A stretch of 64,000 bases of DNA from Macrococcus bovicus (GCF_004359575.1 NZ_SCWF01000001.1:434001-498000), one strand, 5' to 3'; shown: positions 28,971 to 39,338, numbered from the stretch's first letter. The notes: generated by a model not told the origin, from the sequence alone. Numbers and translations are program-made.

Positions 28971-30143
28971 ATGACCATAGAAGATGAACATGTAGAATAT
29001 AGAGAAGAACGTCGCACTGAACGGCAGCAGCCTAAGTTTATTCCCCTCTTACTGGCAGGTGTGCTCGGTTCTGCTCTAACACTTGGAGCAGATTATGTCA
29101 TCGAGCAGAATGGCCAGCCGGATACCCCGAGCGCTGTGCCGCAGGTTGCCGATAATATGACCGTCCAGAACAAGGAGAATGCGACTTTACCGGATATGCT
29201 TGAGAAAGTCTCACCTGCCATTGTCGGGGTCGTCAATCTTCAGAAGACCAATGGACTCTTCCCGGACGTCAGCACCACTGAACAGGAGTCAGGGACAGGT
29301 TCAGGTGTCATCTATCAGGCTGATGATCAGGCCGCCTACATCGTGACTAACAATCACGTCGTCGAAGGGGCTTCAGATATCAAAGTACAGCTCGCCTCAG
29401 GCACGAAAGTGGATGCAGAACTTCTCGGAACAGATGCGCTGACTGATATTGCTGTCCTTAAAATAAAAGGGAATTTCAATATCAAGCCGCTTGCCTTCGC
29501 TGATTCCAATAAGATCCGGACAGGGGATGCCGTCTATGCCATCGGTAACCCTCTAGGACTGGATTTATCGAATAGTGTGACAAGAGGCATCATCAGTGCG
29601 AAAGAACGGACCATGACCGTCGCTACTTCTGCCGGCGCTTCTACTGTTAAAGCGATTCAGACTGATGCAGCTATCAACCCCGGCAACTCTGGCGGTGCAC
29701 TCATCAATACAGCAGGTCAGCTTATCGGTATCAACTCAATGAAGATCGCCGCCGCTGAAGTTGAAGGCATCGGATTTGCCATCCCGTCCAATGACGCTCG
29801 CACTGTCATCTCTGAAATTGTTAAAAATGGCAAAGTCATTCGTCCGTATATGGGTCTCACACTGATCTCCCTGGATTCAATCCCTGCGCCCTATAGAAAT
29901 GAAATGAATGCGACTGAAGAAGGTGTGCTGGTTGTCCAGACTGATGAATACGCCGGCAAGACCCTGCAAAAAGGTGATATCATCACCGCAGTTGATGGCA
30001 AGAAGGTCACTTCTGACAGCGAGCTGAAAAGCTATCTCTACCAGAACAAAAAAGCTGGTGATTCTCTTAAGTTGAAGATTTATCGTGATAACAAAGAAAT
30101 GGACGTCTCCCTTATTCTCCGCGATGACGAAAATGTCCGCTGA
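28971..30143 (+). CDS. htrA: HtrA-like serine protease with PDZ domain
   Basis: HtrA proteins are envelope quality-control proteases. The 390-aa protein has a short cytoplasmic N-terminus, one membrane helix (about 25-43) and an extracellular trypsin-like domain. The catalytic triad is His in VTNNHVVEGA (near 127), Asp in ALTDIAVLKI (near 157) and Ser in INPGNSGGALIN (near 239). One C-terminal PDZ domain (about 290-385) follows. AAGGAGG lies before the ATG, with TATAAT at 28944-28949. In S. aureus an HtrA gene also lies close to tyrS. Confidence 0.95.
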   Translation: MTIEDEHVEYREERRTERQQPKFIPLLLAGVLGSALTLGADYVIEQNGQPDTPSAVPQVADNMTVQNKENATLPDMLEKVSPAIVGVVNLQKTNGLFPDVSTTEQESGTGSGVIYQADDQAAYIVTNNHVVEGASDIKVQLASGTKVDAELLGTDALTDIAVLKIKGNFNIKPLAFADSNKIRTGDAVYAIGNPLGLDLSNSVTRGIISAKERTMTVATSAGASTVKAIQTDAAINPGNSGGALINTAGQLIGINSMKIAAAEVEGIGFAIPSNDARTVISEIVKNGKVIRPYMGLTLISLDSIPAPYRNEMNATEEGVLVVQTDEYAGKTLQKGDIITAVDGKKVTSDSELKSYLYQNKKAGDSLKLKIYRDNKEMDVSLILRDDENVR

Positions 30144-30149
30144 TACGTC

Positions 30150-30178
30150 AACACTCTGATTACCAGAGTGTTTTTTTC
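30150..30178 (+). terminator. Terminator of htrA
   Basis: A 9-bp inverted repeat (30150-30158 with 30164-30172) is followed by a T-run. Confidence 0.85.
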
Positions 30179-30179
30179 A

Positions 30180-30215
30180 TGAACAAATCAGAGTGATTTG
30201 TTCATTTATTTTTAA
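30180..30215 (+). repeat. Second inverted repeat after htrA
   Basis: A perfect 11-bp inverted repeat (30180-30190 with 30194-30204) with a 3-nt centre is followed by ATTTATTTTT. It may be a back-up terminator, or an operator just upstream of the sdaAB promoter. Confidence 0.55.
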
Positions 30216-30226
30216 CAATTCTCTAT

Positions 30227-30255
30227 TTGACTTTATGAGTTATTTTACTTATGAT
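30227..30255 (+). promoter_or_regulatory. Promoter of sdaAB-sdaAA
   Basis: TTGACT (30227-30232) and TATGAT (30250-30255) are 17 nt apart. The predicted start near 30262 leaves a leader of about 155 nt before sdaAB, A/T-rich and without an obvious riboswitch. Confidence 0.65.
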
Positions 30256-30273
30256 TAGGTCATCAATTCTTTG

Positions 30274-30287
30274 TGAATTCGTTTACA
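30274..30287 (+). promoter_or_regulatory. cre (CcpA operator) downstream of the sdaAB promoter
   Basis: TGAATTCGTTTACA differs at one position from the cre consensus TGWAANCGNTNWCA. It lies about 12 nt after the predicted transcription start, the position at which CcpA acts as a roadblock. Serine dehydratase is a known type of CcpA target in staphylococci. Confidence 0.5.
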
Positions 30288-30417
30288 AAAACTTATCTTT
30301 TTTGCTTAAAATATGCTATTATCAATTAGGCAGTAAAAAGCATTGCATCCATACTTATCAACTGACTTATTTATTATTCATCACATATAAATCATTAATC
30401 TATCGGGGGTTATCATT

Positions 30418-31095
30418 ATGGCAAGAACGGCAGACTATAGAAGTGCGTTTGATGTAATCGGACCAATCATGGTCGGTCCATCTAGTTCACATACAGCAGG
30501 TGCAGTAAGAATCGGTTCTGCAGCGCGAACCGTGCTGGGGGTTGAACCTGAAAAAATCCATATTTCATACTATGAATCATTCGCAGAAACGCATTTAGGG
30601 CATGGCACTGACTTAGCGATCATTGCCGGCCTTCTCGACTTCGAACCGGAAGATCCACGTGTCAAAACATCTATCGACATTGCAAAAGAAAAAGGAATTG
30701 AGATTGAATTTGTTGAGGAAACGGGTACGAGTATTGGAGACCATCCTAATACAGCGCTTGTCAAACTCGATGCAGGTGGCAAGCACGTTGAAGTGTTAGG
30801 GAACTCAATCGGTGGCGGCACCATCAAGTTACGGAGTATTCATATCAACGGCGCATGTGTGGTCATGAATCATACATTACCGCTGCTTGTTCTTTACGGC
30901 AACAGCCCGATGTCAGAATTCAATGACTGCATCGCTAAAATGTATGATTTAGGCGTTGATATCAACGAAGAGATCAAATCCAGCCTGAATGATTACCATA
31001 TCATTGCCATTCAGCTCTACAAGCCGATCAAAGAGGAAACATTTGAAGAGATTAAAAATGCTTATCCAGATATCGATTTTTCAAATATTATCTAA
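30418..31095 (+). CDS. sdaAB: L-serine dehydratase, iron-sulfur-dependent, beta subunit
   Basis: With SdaAA this forms the 4Fe-4S enzyme that deaminates L-serine to pyruvate. The 225-aa protein begins with the conserved SAFDVIGPIMVGPSSSHTAG and ends in an ACT-like domain (about 150-222) that probably senses serine. A GGGGG site precedes the ATG. The gap to sdaAA is 21 bp, so the two subunits share one mRNA. In S. aureus these genes lie elsewhere, as far as I recall. Confidence 0.95.
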   Translation: MARTADYRSAFDVIGPIMVGPSSSHTAGAVRIGSAARTVLGVEPEKIHISYYESFAETHLGHGTDLAIIAGLLDFEPEDPRVKTSIDIAKEKGIEIEFVEETGTSIGDHPNTALVKLDAGGKHVEVLGNSIGGGTIKLRSIHINGACVVMNHTLPLLVLYGNSPMSEFNDCIAKMYDLGVDINEEIKSSLNDYHIIAIQLYKPIKEETFEEIKNAYPDIDFSNII

Positions 31096-31116
31096 TTTTA
31101 TGAGGGGGACTCATTT

Positions 31117-32007
31117 ATGTTTAAATCTATAAAAGAAGTCGTAGACCATGCGACTGAAACGAATCAGTCATTAGCTGAGATTATGATTCAGATGGAGATG
31201 GAAACATCTGATATGACGCGTGAAGAAGTTCGCGCTAAAATGCTGAAAAACCTGCAAGTCATGAAAGATGCCGTTAAACGCGGTTCTACCGGTGAAGGTG
31301 TTAAATCGGTAACAGGTCTGACTGGACAGGATGCCATCAAGATGCAGAAGTATCGTGAGAAAAACCAGTCATTATCAGGTGATGCTGTCGCACTGGCAAT
31401 CCAAGGTGCGATTGCCACGAATGAAGTCAATGCGGCGATGGGTCTGATCTGTGCGACGCCTACTGCAGGTTCTTCAGGCACGATCCCGGGGGTTCTCACC
31501 TCTCTTGAGGACAAGTTCAATCTGACAGATGATCAGCAGGTTGATTTCCTGTTCACTGCTGCGCTCTGCGGTCTTATTATCGCTAACAATGCCAGTGTGT
31601 CAGGTGCGATGGGCGGCTGTCAGGCTGAGGTCGGCAGTGCTTCTGCTATCGCTGCTGCTGCCGCTGTTGCAACATTCGGCGGTACGCCCCAGCAATCAGC
31701 CCACGCAATCGCCTTTGCATTAGGCAACCTGCTCGGTCTTGTCTGTGACCCAGTGGCCGGTTTAGTAGAAATTCCTTGTGTCATGCGTAATACAGTCGGC
31801 TCAGGTAATGCCCTGATTTCTGCTGACTTAGCGCTTGCAGGTATCGAGTGTAAGATTCCGGCTGATGAAGTGATCGAAGCGATGGATAAAGTCGGTCGTA
31901 ACTTGCCGCGTGAACTACGTGAAACAGGTCTCGGCGGGATTGCAGGTACTCCGACAGGTGAAGCGATCAAAGCTAAAATCTTCGGCTCACAACATGCATT
32001 CAGTTAA
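31117..32007 (+). CDS. sdaAA: L-serine dehydratase, iron-sulfur-dependent, alpha subunit
   Basis: This is the catalytic subunit of the two-part serine dehydratase. The 296-aa protein has the cluster-ligand region with cysteines in LICATPTAGSSGTIPG, ALCGLIIANNASVSGAMGGC and LVCDPVAGLVEIPCVMRN. Those motifs are diagnostic for the Fe-S rather than PLP class. GAGGGGG precedes the ATG. It ends at a strong terminator shared with the convergent TPM gene. Confidence 0.95.
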   Translation: MFKSIKEVVDHATETNQSLAEIMIQMEMETSDMTREEVRAKMLKNLQVMKDAVKRGSTGEGVKSVTGLTGQDAIKMQKYREKNQSLSGDAVALAIQGAIATNEVNAAMGLICATPTAGSSGTIPGVLTSLEDKFNLTDDQQVDFLFTAALCGLIIANNASVSGAMGGCQAEVGSASAIAAAAAVATFGGTPQQSAHAIAFALGNLLGLVCDPVAGLVEIPCVMRNTVGSGNALISADLALAGIECKIPADEVIEAMDKVGRNLPRELRETGLGGIAGTPTGEAIKAKIFGSQHAFS

Positions 32008-32010
32008 ACA

Positions 32011-32047
32011 AAAAAAGTGCTGAACTTAAATGTTCAGCACTTTTTTT
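32011..32047. terminator. Bidirectional terminator, sdaAA / YgcG-type gene
   Basis: A 15-bp inverted repeat (32011-32025 with 32032-32046) begins with six A and ends with six or more T. Confidence 0.9.
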
Positions 32048-32051
32048 CTGT

Positions 32052-32921
32052 CTAGAAGCTGCGGTCTGCACCGCCACCCCCGAAGCCGCCTCCGCCAAAG
32101 CCGCCGCCATCGAAGCCGCCGCCGCCGAAACCGCCCGATGAGAAGCCACCGCCGCCAAAGCCACCGCCCGTCGGGAAGAAGATAATAGGGCCCACACCTC
32201 TTCTACGTCCGCCGCCACGTCCACCGCGACCACCGCCGCCAAAGAACATGGAGAAGATCAGATAAAGAAAGAAGAGGGTCAGGATGATATCAAATATACT
32301 GAATGAACCGCCGCTGTCAGATGCACTGACCGGTTCTTCACGTGTAAACTTGCTGCCATCATAGCCATAAGAGTCAGCTACTTCCTTCCAGATTGCTTTA
32401 TACAGCTTCGTCACACCAGAAGCATAGAGCGCTTTAGCCTGAGGGTCCTGACCTTTCGGGTCGATGGCCACTGCTTTCTGTATATCAGGTAGTGCATATT
32501 GATCGGTCAGTGCCCCGACCTTTGCATCATTGAGGACACCTTCCAGACCATAACCGACCTGGACGTTTAATCCCCGGTTTCTGAATTCATTGCCATTATC
32601 AAGGTTCAGTAAGATGACAATCCCGTTGTCCTTCTCTTTCTGACCTACCCCGTACTCACGACCTGCCCGAAGTGCATAGTCTCCTTTAGGTTCCTGTCCG
32701 ATAGTAGGCATGGTCATCAGTAGAATTTCAGCTGTCGTTCCTTGTTCCAATCGATTACCCAGCTCATTCAGTTCAGCCACCTGTGTCTGATTCAGAATAC
32801 CGATATGGTCCTGCGTGTAGACAGGGTTCTTAAGCTTGGGTAGAGGTTCAGCTGCATTCACCTCATAGAATGGATAAAGTAAGACAAAAATCGCGATTAA
32901 GAACGCGATTTTTTTTGTCAT
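32052..32921 (-). CDS. TPM-domain (YgcG type) membrane protein with glycine-rich tail
   Basis: The 289-aa protein has a signal peptide (about 1-23, ending VNAAEP), an extracytoplasmic TPM domain (about 36-180, with YTQDHIGILN and GIVILLNLDNGNEFRNRGLN), one membrane helix (about 208-228) and a basic, glycine-rich C-terminus of about 60 residues built of GGGF-type repeats. TPM proteins are repeatedly encoded with LemA; their role is uncertain (phosphatase-like or envelope assembly). It overlaps lemA by one base (TAATG), so translation is coupled. Codons 4-15 form a terminator-like hairpin in the mRNA. Confidence 0.85.
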   Translation of the reverse strand: MTKKIAFLIAIFVLLYPFYEVNAAEPLPKLKNPVYTQDHIGILNQTQVAELNELGNRLEQGTTAEILLMTMPTIGQEPKGDYALRAGREYGVGQKEKDNGIVILLNLDNGNEFRNRGLNVQVGYGLEGVLNDAKVGALTDQYALPDIQKAVAIDPKGQDPQAKALYASGVTKLYKAIWKEVADSYGYDGSKFTREEPVSASDSGGSFSIFDIILTLFFLYLIFSMFFGGGGRGGRGGGRRRGVGPIIFFPTGGGFGGGGFSSGGFGGGGFDGGGFGGGGFGGGGADRSF

Positions 32922-33511
32922 TATTTTTCATCTCCATTGTTGAAATCAACTTTAGGAGCATCTTTTGCAGCACTATCTGCCTTGAAGTATTCTTTCTCAT
33001 GTTTGCCGACAATACCTGCAAACAGGTTCATCGGAAAGCTTTTCACGACTTTATTGTATTCCGTTACTTTGTCATTGTAATCACGGCGTGCAACCGCGAT
33101 TCTGTTCTCTGTGCCTGCCAGTTCATCACGTAAACCCGTGAACTGCGCATCTGCTTTCAGTTCGGGATAGTTTTCACTGATAGCAATTAAACGTCCTAAA
33201 GCTGACGTCATTTCAGCATTTGCCTCTGCTTTGTCGGCAGCTGTACCATTGGCTGTCGCACCAGCTAATTTAGAACGTGCATCTGCTACTGATTTGAAGA
33301 CATCAGATTCATGTTTGGCATAGCCTTTGACTGTTTCAACTAAGTTAGGAATTAAATCAAGACGACGTTGAAGCTGTGTATCGATATTCGACTCCTCTTT
33401 GTTGACATCCTGCTCAAGTGAAACTAAGCGGTTGTAAGGTCCCATCACCATCGTTCCTAGGATAGCGAGGACCGCGATAATCGCAATAATCGGTATAAGT
33501 AATTTTCTCAT
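32921..33511 (-). CDS. lemA: LemA family protein
   Basis: The 196-aa protein has an N-terminal membrane helix (about 5-23, with the bulk outside or inside depending on orientation) and the LemA helical bundle starting YNRLVSLEQDVNKEESNIDT and continuing QLQRRLDLIPNLVETVKGY. Function is unknown, but LemA regularly pairs with TPM/YgcG proteins, as here. AAAGGAG precedes the ATG. A sigma-B-like promoter (33544-33568) lies 33 bp upstream and overlaps the tyrS terminator. Confidence 0.92.
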   Translation of the reverse strand: MRKLLIPIIAIIAVLAILGTMVMGPYNRLVSLEQDVNKEESNIDTQLQRRLDLIPNLVETVKGYAKHESDVFKSVADARSKLAGATANGTAADKAEANAEMTSALGRLIAISENYPELKADAQFTGLRDELAGTENRIAVARRDYNDKVTEYNKVVKSFPMNLFAGIVGKHEKEYFKADSAAKDAPKVDFNNGDEK

Positions 33512-33543
33512 GACATTTCTCCTTTAAGTAAGTTAATTCTCTA

Positions 33544-33568
33544 ATACCCAAAAAGGACTGGCTTTAAC
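33544..33568 (-). promoter_or_regulatory. Candidate sigma-B promoter of lemA
   Basis: On the minus strand GTTAAA (33563-33568) and GGGTAT (33544-33549) are separated by 13 nt. The -10 is perfect and the -35 differs by one base from the sigma-B consensus GTTTAA. The segment also forms part of the tyrS terminator, which lowers confidence. Confidence 0.4.
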
Positions 33569-33577
33569 CAGTCTTTC
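33549..33577 (-). terminator. Terminator of tyrS
   Basis: Arms 33553-33561 and 33568-33576 pair with one wobble, followed on the minus strand by CTTTTTGG. Confidence 0.65.
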
Positions 33578-33580
33578 ATG

Positions 33581-35079
<1,499 letters not shown>

Positions 35080-35085
35080 GTTATT

Positions 35086-35114
35086 AGTTTAATGAAGGAA
35101 TGCTTCTAAGTCAA
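35086..35114 (-). promoter_or_regulatory. Promoter of the tyrS T-box leader
   Basis: On the minus strand TTGACT (35109-35114) and TAAACT (35086-35091) are 17 nt apart. The predicted start is near 35079. It is back-to-back with the penicillin-binding protein promoter. Confidence 0.6.
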
Positions 35115-35127
35115 GTCCTTCCTGTGC

Positions 35128-35133
35128 TATACT
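35128..35133 (+). promoter_or_regulatory. Extended -10 of the penicillin-binding protein gene
   Basis: TGCTATACT (hexamer 35128-35133) lies 23 nt before the ATG. Its -35 region would overlap the divergent tyrS -35 at 35109-35114, so the two promoters may interfere. Confidence 0.5.
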
Positions 35134-35156
35134 GAATATAATTCAGGAGGTTAGAG

Positions 35157-37541
35157 ATGTCAAAACTAAAGCGAAGTTCTTCTGACGGGAAGAATATCTA
35201 TACTCAAAATAAGTCTAATCTTAAGACAGTCAAATGGACACCCTATGTCATATTCAATTCTATTTATAAAGTATGTGCGAATCTATTTCTCCTCATACTG
35301 ATCGGCGGTTTTCTTCTTGCCACGTTACTGGGCGGCTTCGGCATCGGTTATTTTGCAGGACTGGTCAAAGATGAACCTGTCCCCTCTAAAAATGAACTGA
35401 AGAACTCATTATACTCAATGAATCAAAGTTCTACTGTTTATTTTGCGGGAGGGGAATCGTTAGGGAGTCTGAATGCGGATACCCTGCGCACCGTCATTCA
35501 ATATGATCAAGTCACACCACATGTGGTCGATGCCCTGATCTCCACCGAGGATGAGAATTTCTATCAGCATAACGGCATTGTCCCTAAAGCTTTCATCCGG
35601 GCAAGCGCCCAGGAATTTCTCGGCAGCGCTTCTTCATCAGGGGGCAGTACGTTGACGCAGCAGTTGGTGAAGAACCAGTTGCTGTCCAATGAAACTTCCT
35701 TTGAGAGAAAGGCAAAAGAAATGCTGCTGTCATTCAGAGTCGAAAAGACACTGACTAAAAAGCAGATACTTGAAGCCTATTTAAATGTGGTCAGTTTCGG
35801 TCGTAATACTAACGGTCAGAATATCGCGGGGATCGAAGCGGCGGCACAAGGTGTGTTCGGTAAAAAAGCGAAGGATCTCAATATCGCTCAGAGTGCCTAT
35901 CTGGCCGGTATGCCTCAGAACCCTTATGCCTATACACCCTTCTTGATCACCGGGGAAGTGAAAAAAGATGCTGACCTTCAATACGGCTTTCAGCGTCAGA
36001 AATATGTGCTGAAGCGGATGAAAGAAGAAAAGAAAATCACCGAACAGGAATACCGGAATGCACTGAAATTTAATCTGAAGCAATCATTCGTTGAACGGAT
36101 ATCCAAGCCGGACGTAGAATATCCTTTCCTGACGAAGGAAGTGGAAAATCGTGCAGTCGATATCCTTAAATATGAACTTGCCAAAAAAGATAAAGTATCA
36201 GCGCAGGAACTCGATGAGACCCCGATACTCAACGACGAATATACAGCTCTCGCTAACGATAAAGTCAGAAATGAAGGCTATAAGATTCAGACGACAATCA
36301 ATAAACCGATCTTTGATAAAATGAACGAAATCAAAGACAATCCTTATTATTATTCCTATGATCGACCAGCTGAAGTAGAAGGCAAGACCGTCAACCTGCA
36401 GCAGGAAGTCGGTGTCATGTTAAAAGAGAACGAAACCGGAAAAATCATCGCGTTTGTCGGTGGACGTGACTACGAAAAATCACAGAATAACCATGTGACG
36501 CAGACAAGACGCTCACCCGGCTCTACCATGAAACCGCTCGTGGCCTATGCCCCTGCGATTGAATACGGCGTCACAACCCCTGAAACGATGCTGCTCGATA
36601 AACGGTTCGATGTGAATGGATATTCACCGGAGAACTATGCGCGTGAAGAGTTCGGCCAGATCACTACACGTATGGCGCTTATCAACTCTTTCAACTTGAG
36701 TACGTTAAGACTTTATTCAAGCATTCAGGATAGAAAGCCATGGGAATTCCTTGATAAGATGCACATCAATATCCCGGATAACCAGAAACCTAACCTATCC
36801 CTGCCGCTCGGTGCGACAGATATGACCCTTGAAGACGATGTGGACGGTTTCTCGACATTCGCCAACAAAGGGAATTATCAGGAATCCTATATGATTGAAT
36901 CCATCAAAGATAACAGCGGTAAAACCATCTACAAACACCAGGCAGCCCCTGAGCGGGTATTCAGTGATGCGACCGCCTATATCATGACAGATATGCTGCG
37001 TGGTGTCCTGGACACGGGTAGTGCTTATCAGCTGAAAGGCACCTTCCAGTTCAACCAGGACTGGGCAGGTAAGACAGGTACTGCTGAGAACGGTACAGAC
37101 AGTCTCTTCATCGCTTATAATCCGAAGGTGACTCTCGGCATCTGGATGGGCTATGATAAGCTCATACCTTTTGACGAGGAGAATCACTATCAGCTGAAGT
37201 TATGGCGGGATATCAACAACAGTATTACAGCAGTTGATCCTGAGCAGATGGGTGTGAACGAGCAGTTCAGTAAACCTGACAGTGTGGAAACCCGTAAAAT
37301 CTGTCAGATCACCAACAGCCCGAATGGTTCATGTAATCAGGGCGAACCTGCTGCTGACAGTCTCGTATGGAAGAATACAGACTTATCGAATAAAACGATT
37401 GATGATTCACGTGTGCTGAACCGCTTAGGTAACAAGATTGACAGCAACGTTAAAGCGAAGATTTCTCCTAAGTCGCCTATCGCGGATCAGTTCAATAAAT
37501 TGCGTGGCCAGAATAAGAAAAGCGAAGATAAAACCCAGTAA
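35157..37541 (+). CDS. Class A penicillin-binding protein (transglycosylase/transpeptidase)
   Basis: This enzyme polymerises lipid II and cross-links peptidoglycan outside the membrane. The 794-aa protein has a cytoplasmic N-terminus, one helix (about 42-66) and a GT51 domain (about 100-290) with STEDENFYQHNG and GGSTLTQQLVKNQLLS. The transpeptidase domain (about 400-690) carries all three active motifs: SxxK as RRSPGSTMKP (near 455), SxN as NSFNLST (near 509) and KTG as WAGKTGTAENG (near 637). Both activities therefore look intact. AGGAGG precedes the ATG. In S. aureus, from memory, PBP2 is the only class A enzyme, so this may be an additional one. Confidence 0.93.
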   Translation: MSKLKRSSSDGKNIYTQNKSNLKTVKWTPYVIFNSIYKVCANLFLLILIGGFLLATLLGGFGIGYFAGLVKDEPVPSKNELKNSLYSMNQSSTVYFAGGESLGSLNADTLRTVIQYDQVTPHVVDALISTEDENFYQHNGIVPKAFIRASAQEFLGSASSSGGSTLTQQLVKNQLLSNETSFERKAKEMLLSFRVEKTLTKKQILEAYLNVVSFGRNTNGQNIAGIEAAAQGVFGKKAKDLNIAQSAYLAGMPQNPYAYTPFLITGEVKKDADLQYGFQRQKYVLKRMKEEKKITEQEYRNALKFNLKQSFVERISKPDVEYPFLTKEVENRAVDILKYELAKKDKVSAQELDETPILNDEYTALANDKVRNEGYKIQTTINKPIFDKMNEIKDNPYYYSYDRPAEVEGKTVNLQQEVGVMLKENETGKIIAFVGGRDYEKSQNNHVTQTRRSPGSTMKPLVAYAPAIEYGVTTPETMLLDKRFDVNGYSPENYAREEFGQITTRMALINSFNLSTLRLYSSIQDRKPWEFLDKMHINIPDNQKPNLSLPLGATDMTLEDDVDGFSTFANKGNYQESYMIESIKDNSGKTIYKHQAAPERVFSDATAYIMTDMLRGVLDTGSAYQLKGTFQFNQDWAGKTGTAENGTDSLFIAYNPKVTLGIWMGYDKLIPFDEENHYQLKLWRDINNSITAVDPEQMGVNEQFSKPDSVETRKICQITNSPNGSCNQGEPAADSLVWKNTDLSNKTIDDSRVLNRLGNKIDSNVKAKISPKSPIADQFNKLRGQNKKSEDKTQ

Positions 37542-37549
37542 AAATGATG

Positions 37550-37594
37550 CACCCCAAGCGTTAGATCTGACATCTGACGTTTGGGGTGTTTTTA
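37550..37594 (+). terminator. Terminator of the penicillin-binding protein gene
   Basis: A long 17-bp stem with two wobbles (37550-37566 with 37572-37588) is followed by a T-run. Confidence 0.82.
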
Positions 37595-37635
37595 TACGGC
37601 TCAATATTCATCAAAGTGTGCCATTCAGCCGACAG

Positions 37636-37662
37636 AAAAAGACGCAACCATATGGATGCGTC
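37636..37662 (-). terminator. Terminator of fhs
   Basis: A near-perfect palindrome (37641-37662) with GACGCA/TGCGTC outer arms is followed on the minus strand by TTTTTC. It begins 8 bp after the fhs stop. Confidence 0.7.
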
Positions 37663-37670
37663 TCATATCA

Positions 37671-39338
37671 TTAGAATAAACCGACTGCATTACCTTCCGC
37701 GTCGATATCCATATTCAGTGCGGCTGGTTGTTTTGGTAAACCAGGCATTGTCATGATATCGCCTGTTAACGCCACGATGAAGCCAGCCCCTGTTTTAGGG
37801 ATTAATTCACGGATCGTGATTTCAAAGCCGGCTGGACGGCCTAATTTCTTAGGATCATCTGTGAATGAGTACTGTGTTTTAGCCATACATACCGGGTAGT
37901 TATCCCAGCCGTTGTCTTTGATTGTTTTAAGCTGTTTTTTCGCGCTGTCCGTGAAGACTACATCATCTCCGCCGTAGATATCCTGTACAATCTTGCGGAT
38001 TTTGTCTTCAACTGGTAATTCAAGCTCGTATAATGGTTTGAAGTTCTGTTCAGTATCCATGACTTCTTTCACGAGTTTAGCAAGCTCTACGCCGCCTTCT
38101 CCGCCTTTTTCCCAGACTTCTGTCAGCGCGATTTTAATATTGCGGTCTGCACACCATTGTTTAACGAAGTTCACTTCTTCTTCTGTATCAGTAACGAACG
38201 CGTTTAAAGCCACGACCGGTTCAACACCGAACTGTTTTAAGTTCTCTAAGTGTTTTTCGAGATTGACAATACCTTTTTTAAGTGCATCAACGTTTTCAGC
38301 TTTAAGCTCATCCTTCGCTACGCCGCCATGCATTTTCATCGCACGGATGGTTGCGACTACAACAATAGCACTTGGTTCTAAACCAGCACGACGTGATTTG
38401 ATATCCATGAATTTCTCTGCACCTAAGTCAGAACCGAAGCCTGATTCAGTCACCACGATGTCTGCCATCTGACGGGCTGTGTTAGTTGCGATGATTGAGT
38501 TACAGCCGTGCGCGATGTTAGCGAATGGACCGCCGTGGATCAGAGCAGGTGTGCCTTCGATTGTCTGGACTAAGTTAGGTTTGATTGCATCTTTCAGGAT
38601 TAAGGCTAAAGCACCTTGTACCCCTAAATCTCCGACAGTCACAGGTTTACGGTCATAAGTGAAACCGATGGTAATCTTAGCGATGTTTTCTTTTAAGTCA
38701 TGAATATCACGAGATAAACAGAATACGGCCATGATCTCACTGGCAACCGTGATATCAAATCCATCTTCACGAGGTACCCCTTTGAACGGGCCGCCTAGAC
38801 CTACAACAACCTGACGTAATGAACGGTCATTCATATCTAATACACGTTTCCAGGAGATACGACGAGGGTCGATGTTCAGTTGATTTCCTTGATAAATATG
38901 GTTATCAATGAATGCCGCTAATGCGTTGTTCGCAGTAGTAATCGCATGTAAGTCACCATTAAAGTGCAAGTTGATCTCTTCCATTGGTAAGACTTGCGCG
39001 TAACCTCCACCCGTAGCGCCGCCTTTCATACCAAATACAGGTCCAAGAGACGGTTCACGAAGAGCAACCATAACGTTTTCACCGATTTTTCTGAATGCAT
39101 CACTCAGCCCGACAGTTACAGTAGATTTCCCTTCGCCAGCTGGTGTCGGACTCATCGCAGTCACTAATACCACTTTACCTTTAACAGGCTTATCAATTAA
39201 CTGTGTATTAATTTTTGCTTTATAAAAACCATAAGGTTCTACTGACTCTTTCGGAAAACCCGCTTCTTCAGCGATTTCCTGGATGGGACGAATTGTAGAG
39301 CGTTTAGCGATTTCTAAATCAGATAAATATTCAGCCAT
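37671..39338 (-). CDS. fhs: Formate-tetrahydrofolate ligase
   Basis: Fhs makes 10-formyl-THF from formate, THF and ATP, feeding one-carbon units to purines and formyl-Met-tRNA. The 555-aa protein has the nucleotide loop [19 protein letters not shown] near residue 62 and the family segments [20 protein letters not shown] and [24 protein letters not shown] precedes the ATG. A promoter with a cre-like site in its spacer lies upstream. In S. aureus, as I recall, acsA-acuA-acuC sit between fhs and ccpA; here fhs is directly next to ccpA. Confidence 0.97.
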   Translation of the reverse strand: MAEYLSDLEIAKRSTIRPIQEIAEEAGFPKESVEPYGFYKAKINTQLIDKPVKGKVVLVTAMSPTPAGEGKSTVTVGLSDAFRKIGENVMVALREPSLGPVFGMKGGATGGGYAQVLPMEEINLHFNGDLHAITTANNALAAFIDNHIYQGNQLNIDPRRISWKRVLDMNDRSLRQVVVGLGGPFKGVPREDGFDITVASEIMAVFCLSRDIHDLKENIAKITIGFTYDRKPVTVGDLGVQGALALILKDAIKPNLVQTIEGTPALIHGGPFANIAHGCNSIIATNTARQMADIVVTESGFGSDLGAEKFMDIKSRRAGLEPSAIVVVATIRAMKMHGGVAKDELKAENVDALKKGIVNLEKHLENLKQFGVEPVVALNAFVTDTEEEVNFVKQWCADRNIKIALTEVWEKGGEGGVELAKLVKEVMDTEQNFKPLYELELPVEDKIRKIVQDIYGGDDVVFTDSAKKQLKTIKDNGWDNYPVCMAKTQYSFTDDPKKLGRPAGFEITIRELIPKTGAGFIVALTGDIMTMPGLPKQPAALNMDIDAEGNAVGLF

